From assembly GCA_964017235.1 (NCBI GenBank), contig OZ024934.1:84534706-84598705 (forward strand): a stretch of 64,000 nucleotides of DNA, read 5' to 3'. This document shows, piece after piece, positions 63,599 to 64,000 of this stretch (its first letter is position 1; each line of letters opens with the position of its first letter). Below the pieces are notes generated by a model. The model searched no databases and was not told the origin of the DNA. It worked only from the letters and a program-made list of their open reading frames with translations. Origin of the DNA: Sabellastarte sp. h YS-2021. Its lineage: Eukaryota; Annelida; Polychaeta; Sabellida; Sabellidae. A program made the translations under genes and the position numbers.

Positions 63599-64000
63599 CA
63601 TATGGCACATCAGTCCAAAACCCCACTTAAACTTCATCAATCTGGCTCAGATTTTCACAGAAACTCAGTTCATATCACACATTGATATTGTATTGGCTTG
63701 ACTTACTCAGGAAACCAATTAAAAATTTCAATTTTCCGGGGTTTGGGGCCAGGCTTACCCCCCGCGCCCCCCCAACTTAGGAAATAGCAGGTATATCCTA
63801 ATACAACCAATCTGAAGCTCTTCTTTAATTTTGCATATGTTTTAACAATAATTGAGGATATATTAGGCCCATTTGGAGCATTACATCTCTGAAAATAAAT
63901 TATTTCACCCATATAGTGCTGTAAAAATGGTCAAAAATACATGTAAATTACACCAAACCAGTACCAAATGTTGGTCTATAATGCTGAAATTTGGCCAGAA
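63599..64000 (+). repeat. Partial poly-C monomer at window end (unit 94)
   Basis: First 402 bases of another class D copy, with single G at offset 62 and an interrupted C6-G-C-G-C7 tract. It has TGTTGG as expected for the first member of a new higher-order repeat. The array plainly continues past the window. Confidence 0.93.
63758..63773 (+). repeat. Interrupted C tract, C6-G-C-G-C7 (unit 94)
   Basis: Two G interruptions. The first sits at the same place as in the C6-G-C10 allele. Confidence 0.95.

Larger units (their letters stand above)
1..64000 (+). repeat. Single-family tandem satellite array, ~683-bp monomer, ~94 copies
   Basis: The same roughly 683-bp sequence recurs head to tail from the first to the last base, always in one orientation, with no unique sequence between copies. 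The motif TTGGAGCATTACATC (or its GGAGGATT variant) occurs 94 times, from 255 to 63873, giving a mean period of 684 bp. Most intervals are exactly 683. Departures (681 to 697) are explained by a C tract of variable length and one linked single-base deletion. Copies differ at only a handful of recurring sites plus rare private substitutions. Arrays of this size and uniformity are typical of eukaryotic heterochromatin; the chromosomal position cannot be seen from the window. I do not recognise the family. The monomer start is arbitrary; CATATGGCAC is used here. Confidence 0.98.

Noticed and set aside
1..64000. CRISPR array
   Set aside because: There are no short repeats with unique spacers. The repeat unit is 683 bp with no spacer, and no cas genes are present.
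1..64000. Array as a rolling-circle or amplification artefact of one molecule
   Set aside because: Copies carry ordered, linked and mosaic variants with several nested periods. That indicates evolutionary amplification rather than repeated copying of one template, although local assembly duplication at 25265-30728 cannot be excluded.
1..64000. A novel multi-gene system (defence, biosynthetic or mobile element)
   Set aside because: There is no non-repetitive sequence in which such genes could lie, and no reading frame exceeds 95 codons.

Overview
The whole 64 kb window is one uninterrupted, head-to-tail tandem satellite array. It holds about 94 copies of a monomer that is normally 683 bp (extremes 681 and 697 bp), all in the same orientation. 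I see no gene, RNA gene, transposon insertion, inversion or unique spacer. Composition is AT-rich: about 36% GC counted by hand in the first monomer. CpG is strongly depleted, 6 per monomer against about 23 expected from base composition. A long homogeneous satellite with nested higher-order repeats and CpG depletion indicates heterochromatin (centromeric, pericentromeric or subtelomeric) of a eukaryote with DNA methylation, most likely an animal. I do not recognise the family and cannot name the species.

Monomers are phased here to start at CATATGGCAC, and are numbered 1 to 94 (1 and 94 partial). Offsets quoted below count from that C in a 683-bp copy. The most informative site is a C-rich stretch at about offset 161. 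Class A reads GCTCAGCCCCCTCTCAAATTAGG, split here as GCTCAG-C5-TCTCAAATTAGG. Class B is one base shorter. Class C reads GCTTAG-C6-TCAACTTAGG. Class D carries a pure or nearly pure C run of 9 to 25 bases. Nearly all length variation comes from this tract plus a linked 1-bp deletion at offset 62.

The layout is a series of locally homogenised domains. 1-10225: older-looking A/B/C mosaic without D units. 10226-21164: two copies of an 8-monomer higher-order repeat (about 5.47 kb each) in which D units first appear. 21165-24581: two A units, then a third copy of the D-D-D triplet. 24582-31411: ten units with private variants, containing an exact-period 4-monomer repeat (2,732 bp) twice. 31412-37575: transitional units, then D-A dimers. 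37576-63598: alternating trimers and tetramers, each opened by a D unit. 63599-64000: start of the next D-led repeat.

No protein-coding function is supported. The short reading frames recur only because the monomers recur, most begin at TTG, and the period is not a multiple of three. The interest lies in satellite evolution: nested higher-order repeats, mosaic monomers that record exchange, and emergence and spread of an unstable poly-C tract.
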